From positions 20,742,101 through 20,806,100 of the forward strand of contig NC_092677.1 of the NCBI RefSeq assembly GCF_964355755.1: a stretch of 64,000 nt of DNA. Reading direction: 5' to 3'. This stretch comes from Antedon mediterranea. Lineage: Eukaryota; Echinodermata; Crinoidea; Comatulida; Antedonidae. Position numbers and translations under genes: made by a program. The notes beneath the pieces were generated by a model that was not told the DNA's origin, did no database searches, and was given only the letters and a program-made list of their open reading frames with translations. Below, in pieces: positions 50,946 through 61,083 of this stretch (position 1 is the stretch's first letter; each line of letters starts with the position of its first letter).

Positions 50946-53900
50946 CTTAATATGGTATTTAAAAACGTTTTAGAACATTTTGAGCATTTCAACAAAACTT
51001 TTTCTCACAAAACATCAAAGTGTACAGAATAGCTTCAAATCGCATTTGGAGACGTTTTAGACCATTTTGTGCATTTCGATGAAACTTGGTTACACAAAAA
51101 CATCAAAGTGCTTAAAATCACATTTTGAGCATTTCGTTAAAACTTTTCACACAAAAACATCAAAGAGTAAAAAATAGCTTAATATCGTATTTAAAAACGT
51201 TTTAGACCATTTTGAGCATTTCGACAAAATTTTTTCACACAAAACATCAAAGTGTACAGAATAGCTTTAAATCGCATTTGGAGACGTTTTAGACCATTTT
51301 GTTAATTTCGATGAAACAAAAACACAAAAACATCAAATTGCACAAAATGGCTTAATATGATATGGGAAAACGTTTTAGACCATTTTGAACATTTCGTTAA
51401 AAGTTTTCACACAAAAACATCAAAGTCCACAAAATAGCTTAATATCGTATTTAAAAACGTTTTAGACCATTTTGAGCATTTCGAAAAAACTTTTTCACAC
51501 AAAACATCAAAGTTTACAAAATAGCTTCAAATCGCATTTGGAGACGTTTTAGACCATTTTCTGATTTTCGAAAAAACTTGTTAACATAAAAACACCAAAG
51601 TGCTCAGAAAAGCTTCAAATCGCATTTGGAGACGTTTTAAACCATTTTGTTCATTTCGATGAAACTTGGTTACACAAAAACATCAAAGAGCACAAAAGTA
51701 TTTAAAAACGTTTTAGACCATTTTGAGCATTCCGACAAAACTTTTTCACACAAAACATCAAAGTGTACAGAATAGCTTTAAATCGCATTTGGAGACGTTT
51801 TAACCCATTTTGAGCATTTCGATAAAATTTTACAAACAAAAACATCAAAGTGCACAAAATAGCTTAATATGGTATTTAAAAACGTTTTAGACCATTTTGA
51901 GCATTTCAACAAAACTTTTTCTCACAAAACATCAAAGTGTACAGAATAGCTTCAAATCGCATTTGGAGACGTTTTAGACCATTTTGTGCATTTCGATGAA
52001 ACTTGGTTACACAAAAACATCAAAGTGCTTAAAATCACATTTTGAGCATTTCGTTAAAACTTTTCACACAAAAACATCAAAGTCCACAAAATAGCTTAAT
52101 ATCGTATTTAAAAACGTTTTAGACCATTTTGAGCATTTCGAAAAAACTTTTCCACACAAAACATCAAAGTTTACAAAATAGCTTCAAATCGCATTTGGAG
52201 ACGTTTTAGACCATTTTGTGATTTTCGTAAAAACTTGTTAACATAAAAACACCAAAGTGCTTAGAAAAGCTTCAAATCGCATTTGGAGACGTTTTAGACC
52301 ATTTTGTGCATTTCGATGAAACTTGGTTACACAAAAACATCAAAGTGCTTAAAATCACATTTTGAACATTTCGTTAAAAGTTTTCACACAAAAACATCAA
52401 AGAGTAAAAAATAGCTTAATATCGTATTTAAAAACGTTTTAGACCATTTTGAGCATTTCGAAAAAACTTTTCCACACAAAACATCAAAGTTTACAAAATA
52501 GCTTCAAATCGCATTTGGAGACGTTTTAGACCATTTTGTGATTTTCGAAAAAACTTGTTAACATAAAAACACCAAAGTGCTCAGAATACCTTCAAATCGC
52601 ATTTGGAGACGTTTTAGACCATTTTGTGATTTTCGAAAAAACTTGTTAACATAAAAACACCAAAGTGCTCAGAAAAGCTTCAAATCGCATTTGGAGACGT
52701 TTTAAACCATTTTGTTCATTTCGATGAAACTTGGTTACACAAAAACATCAAAGAGCACAAAAGTATTTAAAAACGTTTTAGACCATTTTGAGCATTCCGA
52801 CAAAACTTTTTCACACAAAACATCAAAGTGTACAGAATAGCTTTAAATCGCATTTGGAGACGTTTTAGACCATTTTGTAGTTTTCGAAAAAACTTGTTAA
52901 CATAAAAACACAAAAGAGCTTCAAATCGCATTTGGAGACGTTTTAGACCCTTTTGTGCATTTCGATGAAACTTGGTTACACAAAAACATCAAAGTGCTTA
53001 AAATCACATTAGAAACCGTTTTAGACCATTTTGAGCATTTCGTTAAAACTTTTCACACAAAAACATCAAAGTCCACAAAATAGCTTAATATCGTATTTAA
53101 AAACGTTTTAGACAATTTTGAGCATTTCGAAAAAACTTTTTCACACAAAACATCAAAGTTTACAAAATAGCTTCAAATCGCATTTGGAGACGTTTTAGAC
53201 CATTTTGTGATTTTCGAAAAAACTTGTTAACATAAAAACACCAAAGTGCTCAGAATACCTTCAAATCGCATTTTGAGACGTTTTAGACCATTTTGTTCAT
53301 TTCGATGAAACAAAAACACAAAAACATCAAATTGCACAAAATGGCTTAATATGATATGGGAAAACGTTTTAGACCATTTTGAACATTTCGTTAAAAGTTT
53401 TCACACAAAAACATCAAAGTCCACAAAATAGCTTAATATCGTATTTAAAAACGTTTTAGACCATTTTGAGCATTTCGAAAAAACTTTTCCACACAAAACA
53501 TCAAAGTTTACAAAATAGCTTCAAATCGCATTTGGAGACGTTTTAGACCATTTTGTGATTTTCGAAAAAACTTGTTAACATAAAAACACAAAAGTGCTCA
53601 GAATACCTTCAAATCGCATTTGGAGACGTTTTAGACCATTTTGTGATTTTCGAAAAAACTTGTTTACATAAAAACACCAAAGTGCTTAGAAAAGCTTCAA
53701 ATCGCATTTGGAGACGTTTTAAACCATTTTGTTCATTTCGATGAAACTTGGTTACACAAAAACATCAAAGAGCACAAAAGTATTTAAAAACGTTTTAGAC
53801 CATTTTGTGCATTCCGACAAAACTTTTTCACACAAAACATCAAAGTGTACAGAATAGCTTTAAATCGCATTTGGAGACGTTTTAGACCATTTTGTAGTTT

Positions 53901-55349
53901 TCGAAAAAACTTGTTAACATAAAAACACCAAAGAGCTTCAAATCGCATTTGGAGACGTTTTAGACCCTTTTGTGCATTTCGATGAAACTTGGTTACACAA
54001 AAACATCAAAGTGCTTAAAATCACATTAGAAACCGTTTTAGACCATTTTGAGCATTTCGTTAAAACTTTTCACACAAAAACATAAAAGTCCACAAAATAG
54101 CTTAATATCGTATTTAAAAACGTTTTAGACCATTTTGAGCATTTCGAAAAAACTTTTTCACACAAAACATAAAAGTTTACAAAATAGCTTCAAATCGCAT
54201 TTGGAGACGTTTTAGACCATTTTGTGATTTTCGAAAAAACTTGTTAACATAAAAACACCAAAGTGCTCAGAATACCTTCAAATCGCATTTTGAGACGTTT
54301 TAGACAATTTTGTGATTTTCGAAAAAACAACATAAAAACACCAAAGTGCTCAGAATACCTTCAAATCGCATTTGGAGACGTTTTAGACCATTTTGTGATT
54401 TTGGAAAAAACTTGTTAACATAAAAACACCAAAGTGCTCAGAATACCTTCAAATCGTATTTTGAGACGTTTTAGACAATTTTGTGATTTTCGAAAAAACT
54501 TGTTAACATAAAAACACCAAAGTGCTTAGAAAAGCTTCAAATCGCATTTGGAGACGTTTTAGACCATTTTGTGCATTTCGATGAAACTTGGTTACACAAA
54601 AACATCAAAGTGTACAGAATAGCTTCAAATCGCATTAGAAACCGTTTTAGACCATTTTAAGCATTTCGAAAAAACTTTTTCACACAAAACATCAAAGTGT
54701 ACAAAATAGCTTCAAATCGCATTTGGAGACGTTTTAGACAATTTTGTGATTTTCGAAAAAACTTGTTTACATAAAAACACCAAAGTGCTTAGAAAAGCTT
54801 CAAATCGCATTTGGAGACGTTTTAAACCATTTTGTTCATTTCGATGAAACTTGGTTACACAAAAACATCAAAGTGCTTAAAATCACATTAGAAACCGTTT
54901 TAGACCATTTTGAGCATTTCGTTAAAATTTTTCACAGAAAAACATCAAAGAGCAAAAAATAGCTTAATATCGTATTTAAAAACGTTTTAGACCATTTTGA
55001 GCATTTCGACAAAACTTTTTCACACAAAACATCAAAGTGTACAGAATAGCTTAATATCGCATTTGGAGACGTTTTAACCCATTTTGAGCATTTCGATAAA
55101 ATTTTACACACAAAAACATCAAAGTGCACAAAATAGCTTAATATGGTATTTAAAAACGTTTTAGAACATTTTGAGCATTTCAACAAAACTTTTTCTCACA
55201 AAACATCAAAGTGTACAGAATAGCTTCAAATCGCATTTGGAGACGTTTTAGACCATTTTGTGCATTTCGATGAAACTTGGTTACACAAAAACATCAAAGT
55301 GCTTAAAATCACATTTTGAGCATTTCGTTAAAACTTTTCACACAAAAAC
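50946..55349 (+). repeat. Dispersed segmental duplication, partner of 4321-9920
   Basis: Copy with a 1196-bp net deletion between about 51.57 and 51.62 kb. A same-length replacement patch lies near 54780-54845. A private TTTTCTGATTTTCG occurs near 51560. Confidence 0.9.
52678..53083 (+). repeat. Module 3, 406 bp
   Basis: Counterpart of 7249-7654 at offset 45429, part of the long duplication between 4.3-9.9 kb and 50.9-55.3 kb. Confidence 0.9.
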
Positions 55350-55882
55350 ATCAAAGAGCAAAAAATAGCTTAATATCGTATTTAAAAACGTTTTAGACCA
55401 TTTTGAGCATTTCGACAAAACTTTTTCACACAAAACATCAAAGTGTACAAAATAGCTTCAAATCGCATTTGGAGACGTTTTAGACAATTTTGTGATTTTC
55501 GAAAAAACTTGTTTACATAAAAACACCAAAGTGCTAAGAATAGCTTCCAATCGCATTTGGAGACGTTTTAGACCCTTTTGTGCATTTCGATGAAACTTGG
55601 TTACACAAAAACATCAAAGTGCTTAAAATCACATTAGAAACCGTTTTAGAACATTTTGAGCATTTCGTTAAAATTTTTCACAGAAAAACATCAAAGAGCA
55701 AAAAATAGCTTAATATCGTATTTAAAAACGTTTTAGACCATTTTGAGCATTTCGACAAAACTTTTTCACACAAAACAACAAAGTGTACAGAATAGCTTCA
55801 AATCGCATTTGGAGACGTTTTAACCCATTTTGAGCATTTCGATAAAATTTTACACACAAAAACATCAAAGTGCACAAAATAG
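55137..55882 (+). repeat. Module 1 higher-order repeat, 746 bp (first of two adjacent)
   Basis: The length is exactly 746 bp but the fourth monomer is O-like (GACAAAAC) and the fifth is an A variant with GTTTACATAA and CTAAGAATAG. The sixth begins CTTCCAATCG. The unit is therefore mosaic in content yet conserved in length. It is followed without a gap by the unit at 55883. Confidence 0.92.
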
Positions 55883-55969
55883 CTTAATATGGTATTTAAA
55901 AACGTTTTAGACCATTTTGAGCATTTCAACAAAACTTTTTCTCACAAAACATCAAAGTGTACAGAATAG
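55883..55969 (+). repeat. F monomer (87 bp), representative
   Basis: F is distinguished by CTTAATATGG at the start and ATTTCAACAAAAC in the middle, where the usual TTCG has become TTCA and the central CpG is lost. F opens modules 1 and 2 and its spacing reveals the higher-order periods. Confidence 0.93.
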
Positions 55970-56047
55970 CTTCAAATCGCATTTGGAGACGTTTTAGACC
56001 ATTTTGTGCATTTCGATGAAACTTGGTTACACAAAAACATCAAAGTG
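55970..56047 (+). repeat. C monomer, 78-bp form, representative
   Basis: C begins like A (CTTCAAATCGCATTTGGAG) but the middle reads GTGCATTTCGATGAAAC, then TTGGTTACAC. Before a D or E monomer C is 78 bp, and before B it is 88 bp, the difference being 10 bp at its 3' end. It holds the CENP-B-box-like 17-mer. Confidence 0.93.
56011..56027 (+). other. CENP-B-box-like 17-mer in a C monomer
   Basis: The bases are TTTCGATGAAACTTGGT. Against the CENP-B box core (NTTCGNNNNANNCGGGN) seven of nine defined positions match, the two mismatches being TT for CG in the CGGG part. Other monomer types match only five of nine. The motif recurs in nearly every C monomer, for example at 380-396. Whether any protein binds it is unknown. 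Confidence 0.4.
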
Positions 56048-56114
56048 CTTAAAATCACATTTTGAGCATTTCGTTAAAACTTTTCACACAAAAACATCAA
56101 AGTCCACAAAATAG
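56048..56114 (+). repeat. E monomer, 67 bp (20-bp deletion form of D)
   Basis: E starts CTTAAAATCACAT and then goes directly to TTTGAGCATTTCG. Compared with D it lacks 20 bp covering AGAAACCGTTTTAGACCATT, so the core motif is missing. The short form is present throughout the window, so it is an old, amplified variant. Confidence 0.93.
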
Positions 56115-56201
56115 CTTAATATCGTATTTAAAAACGTTTTAGACCATTTTGAGCATTTCGAAAAAACTTTTCCACACAAAACATCAAAGTTTACAAAATA
56201 G
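56115..56201 (+). repeat. B monomer (87 bp), representative
   Basis: B has CTTAATATCGTATTTAAAAA, then the palindromic ten-mer AAAACGTTTT, GAGCATTTCGAAAAAAC and TTTTCCACAC or TTTTTCACAC. At 87 bp it is a whole number of codons, which explains chance reading frames across neighbouring monomers. Confidence 0.93.
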
Positions 56202-56367
56202 CTTCAAATCGCATTTGGAGACGTTTTAGACCATTTTGTGATTTTCGAAAAAATTTGTTAACATAAAAACACCAAAGTGCTCAGAATACCTTCAAATCGC
56301 ATTTGGAGACGTTTTAGACCCTTTTGTGCATTTCGATGAAACTTGGTTACACAAAAACATCAAAGTG

Positions 56368-56454
56368 CTTAAAATCACATTAGAAACCGTTTTAGACCAT
56401 TTTGAGCATTTCGTTAAAATTTTTCACAGAAAAACATCAAAGAGCAAAAAATAG
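56368..56454 (+). repeat. D monomer (87 bp), representative
   Basis: D starts CTTAAAATCACATTAGAAAC and continues CGTTTTAGACC with TTCGTTAAAA in the middle. It always follows a C-type monomer. It is the full-length relative of E. Confidence 0.92.
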
Positions 56455-56541
56455 CTTAATATCGTATTTAAAAACGTTTTAGACCATTTTGAGCATTTCG
56501 ACAAAACTTTTTCACACAAAACATCAAAGTGTACAGAATAG

Positions 56542-56628
56542 CTTCAAATCGCATTTGGAGACGTTTTAACCCATTTTGAGCATTTCGATAAAATTTTACA
56601 CACAAAAACATCAAAGTGCACAAAATAG
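56542..56628 (+). repeat. I monomer (87 bp), representative
   Basis: I is marked by CGTTTTAACCCATTTTGAGC and TTCGATAAAATTTTACAC. It precedes every canonical F and closes the 746-bp unit. Confidence 0.92.
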
Positions 56629-57616
56629 CTTAATATGGTATTTAAAAACGTTTTAGACCATTTTGAGCATTTCAACAAAACTTTTTCTCGCAAAACATCA
56701 AAGTGTACAGAATAGCTTCAAATCGCATTTGGAGACGTTTTAGACCATTTTGTGCATTTCGATGAAACTTGGTTACACAAAAACATCAAAGTGCTTAAAA
56801 TCACATTTTGAGCATTTCGTTAAAACTTTTCACACAAAAACATCAAAGTCCACAAAATAGCTTAATATCGTATTTAAAAACGTTTTAGACCATTTTGAGC
56901 ATTTCGAAAAAACTTTTCCACACAAAACATCAAAGTTTACAAAATAGCTTCAAATCGCATTTGGAGACGTTTTAGACCATTTTGTGATTTTCGAAAAAAC
57001 TTGTTAACATAAAAACACCAAAGTGCTCAGAATACCTTCAAATCGTGTTTTGAGACGTTTTAGACCATTTTGTAATTTTCGAAAAAACTTGTTAACATAA
57101 AAACACCAAAGTGCTCAGAATACCTTCACATCGCATTTTGAGACGTTTTAGACCATTTTGTGATTTTCGAAAAAACTTGTTAACATAAAAACACCAAAGT
57201 GCTTAGAAAAGCTTGAAATCGCATTTGGAGACGTTTTAGACCATTTTGTGCATTTCGATGAAACTTGGTTACACAAAAACATCAAAGTGCTTAAAATCAC
57301 ATTTTGAGCATTTCGTTAAAACTTTTCACACAAAAACATCAAAGAGTAAAAAATAGCTTAATATCGTATTTAAAAACGTTTTAGACCATTTTGAGCATTT
57401 CGACAAAATTTTTTCACACAAAACATCAAAGTGTACAGAATAGCTTTAAATCGCATTTGGAGACGTTTTAGACCATTTTGTTCATTTCGATGAAACAAAA
57501 ACACAAAAACATCAAATTGCACAAAATGGCTTAATATGATATGGGAAAACGTTTTAGACCATTTTGAACATATCGTTAAAAGTTTTCACACAAAAACATC
57601 AAAGTCCACAAAATAG
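56629..57616 (+). repeat. Module 2, 988 bp (reference copy with monomer boundaries)
   Basis: Boundaries are F 56629-56715, C 56716-56793, E 56794-56860, B 56861-56947, A 56948-57035, A 57036-57123, A 57124-57211, C 57212-57289, E 57290-57356, O 57357-57443, J 57444-57529 and K 57530-57616. The second A has GTAATTTTCG and the third starts CTTCACATCG, marks that recur in all copies. F carries CTCGCAAAAC. Confidence 0.95.
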
Positions 57617-58617
57617 CTTAATATCGTATTTAAAAACGTTTTAGACCATTTTGAGCATTTCGAAAAATTTTTTCACACAAAACATCAAAGTTTACAAAAT
57701 AGCTTCAAATCGCATTTGGAGACGTTTTAGACCATTTTGTGATTTTCGAAAAAACTTGTTAACATAAAAACACCAAAGTACTCAGAATACCTTCAAATCG
57801 CATTTTGAGACGTTTTAGACCATTTTGTGATTTTCGAAAAAACAACATAAAAACACCAAAGTGCTCAGAATACCTTCAAATCGCATTTGGAGACGTTTTA
57901 GACCATTTTGTGATTTTCGAAAAAACTTGTTAACATAAAAACACCAAAGTGCTCAGAATACCTTCAAATCGTATTTTGAGACGTTTTAGACAATTTTGTG
58001 ATTTTCGAAAAAACTTGTTAACATAAAAACACCAAAGTGCTTAGAAAAGCTTCAAATCGCATTTGGAGACGTTTTAGACCATTTTGTGCATTTCGATGAA
58101 ACTTGGTTACACAAAAACATCAAAGTGTACAGAATAGCTTCAAATCGCATTAGAAACCGTTTTAGACCATTTTAAGCATTTCGAAAAAACTTTTTCACAC
58201 AAAACATCAAAGTGTACAAAATAGCTTCAAATCGCATTTGGAGACGTTTTAGACAATTTTGTGATTTTCGAAAAAACTTGTTTACATAAAAACACCAAAG
58301 TGCTTAGAAAAGCTTCAAATCGCATTTGGAGACTTTTTAAACCATTTTGTTCATTTCGATGAAACTTGGTTACACAAAAACATCAAAGAGCACAAAAGTA
58401 TTTAAAAACGTTTTAGACCATTTTGAGCATTCCGACAAAACTTTTTCACACAAAACATCAAAGTGTACAGAATAGCTTTAAATCGCATTTGGAGACGTTT
58501 TAGACCATTTTGTAGTTTTCGAAAAAACTTGTTAACATAAAAACACAAAAGAGCTTCAAATCGCATTTGGAGACGTTTTAGACCCTTTTGTGCATTTCGA
58601 TGAAACTTGGTTACACA
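57617..58617 (+). repeat. Mixed monomers ending at an out-of-register joint
   Basis: B, four A monomers (one with the 5-bp deletion), C, H, A, then a module 3 block cut short inside its C' monomer. The sequence GGTTACACA is joined directly to TTCAAATCGTATTTTGAG at 58617/58618. Confidence 0.85.
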
Positions 58618-59363
58618 TTCAAATCGTATTTTGAGACGTTTTAGACAATTTTGTGATTTTCGAAAAAACTTGTTAACATAAAAACACCAAAGTGCTTAGA
58701 AAAGCTTCAAATCGCATTTGGAGACGTTTTAGACCATTTTGTGCATTTCGATGAAACTTGGTTACACAAAAACATCAAAGTGCTTAAAATCAGATTTTGA
58801 GCATTTCGTTAAAACTTTTCACACAAAAACATCAAAGAGCAAAAAATAGCTTAATATCGTATTTAAAAACGTTTTAGACCATTTTGAGCATTTCGACAAA
58901 ACTTTTTCACACAAAACATCAAAGTGTACAAAATAGCTTCAAATCGCATTTGGAGACGTTTTAGACAATTTTGTGATTTTCGAAAAAACTTGTTTACATA
59001 AAAACACCAAAGTGCTAAGAATAGCTTCCAATCGCATTTGGAGACGTTTTAGACCCTTTTGTGCATTTCGATGAAACTTGGTTACACAAAAACATCAAAG
59101 TGCTTAAAATCACATTAGAAACCGTTTTAGAACATTTTGAGCATTTCGTTAAAATTTTTCACAGAAAAACATCAAAGAGCAAAAAATAGCTTAATATCGT
59201 ATTTAAAAACGTTTTAGACCATTTTGAGCATTTCGACAAAACTTTTTCACACAAAACAACAAAGTGTACAGAATAGCTTCAAATCGCATTTGGAGACGTT
59301 TTAACCCATTTTGAGCATTTCGATAAAATTTTACACACAAAAACATCAAAGTGCACAAAATAG

Positions 59364-60108
59364 CTTAATATGGTATTTAAAAACGTTTTAGACCATTTTG
59401 AGCATTTCAACAAAACTTTTTCTCACAAAACATCAAAGTGTACAGAATAGTTTCAAATCGCATTTGGAGACGTTTTAGACCATTTTGTGCATTTCGATGA
59501 AACTTGGTTACACAAAAACATCAAAGTGCTTAAAATCACATTTTGAGCATTTCGTTAAAACTTTTCACACAAAAACATCAAAGTCCACAAAATAGCTTAA
59601 TATCGTATTTAAAAACGTTTTAGACCATTTTGAGCATTTCGAAAAAACTTTTCCACACAAAACATCAAAGTTTACAAAATAGCTTCAAATCGCATTTGGA
59701 GACGTTTTAGACCATTTTGTGATTTTCGAAAAAATTTGTTAACATAAAAACACCAAAGTGCTCAGAATACCTTCAAATCGCATTTGGAGACGTTTTAGAC
59801 CCTTTTGTGCATTTCGATGAAACTTGGTTACACAAAAACATCAAAGTGCTTAAATCACATTAGAAACCGTTTTAGACCATTTTGAGCATTTCGTTAAAAT
59901 TTTTCACAGAAAAACATCAAAGAGCAAAAAATAGCTTAATATCGTATTTAAAAACGTTTTAGACCATTTTGAGCATTTCGACAAAACTTTTTCACACAAA
60001 ACATCAAAGTGTACAGAATAGCTTCAAATCGCATTTGGAGACGTTTTAACCCATTTTGAGCATTTCGATAAAATTTTACACACAAAAACATCAAAGTGCA
60101 CAAAATAG
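59364..60108 (+). repeat. Module 1 higher-order repeat, 745 bp
   Basis: This copy of 55883-56628 lies at offset 3481, one base shorter because an A is missing at the C'/D join near 59851 (GCTTAAATCAC for GCTTAAAATCAC). The following F monomer carries CTCGCAAAAC near 60168, like its counterpart near 56687. Confidence 0.92.
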
Positions 60109-61083
60109 CTTAATATGGTATTTAAAAACGTTTTAGACCATTTTGAGCATTTCAACAAAACTTTTTCTCGCAAAACATCAAAGTGTACAGAATAGCTTCA
60201 AATCGCATTTGGAGACGTTTTAGACCATTTTGTGCATTTCGATGAAACTTGGTTACACAAAAACATCAAAGTGCTTAAAATCACATTTTGAGCATTTCGT
60301 TAAAACTTTTCACACAAAAACATCAAAGTCCACAAAATAGCTTAATATCGTATTTAAAAACGTTTTAGACCATTTTGAGCATTTCGAAAAAACTTTTCCA
60401 CACAAAACATCAAAGTTTACAAAATAGCTTCAAATCGCATTTGGAGACGTTTTAGACCATTTTGTGATTTTCGAAAAAACTTGTTAACATAAAAACACCA
60501 AAGTGCTCAGAATACCTTCAAATCGTGTTTTGAGACGTTTTAGACCATTTTGTAATTTTCGAAAAAACTTGTTAACATAAAAACACCAAAGTGCTCAGAA
60601 TACCTTCACATCGCATTTTGAGACGTTTTAGACCATTTTGTGATTTTCGAAAAAACTTGTTAACATAAAAACACCAAAGTGCTTAGAAAAGCTTGAAATC
60701 GCATTTGGAGACGTTTTAGACCATTTTGTGCATTTCGATGAAACTTGGTTAAAGTGCTTAAAATCACATTTTGAGCATTTCGTTAAAACTTTTCACACAA
60801 AAACATCAAAGAGTAAAAAATAGCTTAATATCGTATTTAAAAACGTTTTAGACCATTTTGAGCATTTCGACAAAATTTTTTCACACAAAACATCAAAGTG
60901 TACAGAATAGCTTTAAATCGCATTTGGAGACGTTTTAGACCATTTTGTTCATTTCGATGAAACAAAAACACAAAAACATCAAATTGCACAAAATGGCTTA
61001 ATATGATATGGGAAAACGTTTTAGACCATTTTGAACATTTCGTTAAAAGTTTTCACAAAAAAACATCAAAGTCCACAAAATAG
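60109..61083 (+). repeat. Module 2, 975 bp (13-bp deletion)
   Basis: The F monomer carries CTCGCAAAAC like the copy at 56629, but the second C carries the 13-bp deletion of the copies at 852 and 29928. It is therefore mosaic between two lineages. Confidence 0.92.

Larger units (their letters stand above)
55883..56628 (+). repeat. Module 1 higher-order repeat, 746 bp (canonical)
   Basis: This is the cleanest unit. Monomer boundaries are F 55883-55969, C 55970-56047, E 56048-56114, B 56115-56201, A 56202-56289, C' 56290-56367, D 56368-56454, O 56455-56541 and I 56542-56628 (87, 78, 67, 87, 88, 78, 87, 87 and 87 bp). Another F follows at 56629. With 55137-55882 it forms the only place in the window where two complete units are adjacent. 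Confidence 0.95.
55220..58700 (+). repeat. 3.48-kb tandem segmental duplication, copy 1
   Basis: The offset to the next copy is 3481, anchored on AAAACAACAAAG (near 55776 and 59257) and CTCGCAAAAC (near 56687 and 60168). The part from about 57836 to 58700 has no counterpart in copy 2 and includes the out-of-register joint at 58617. Confidence 0.87.
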
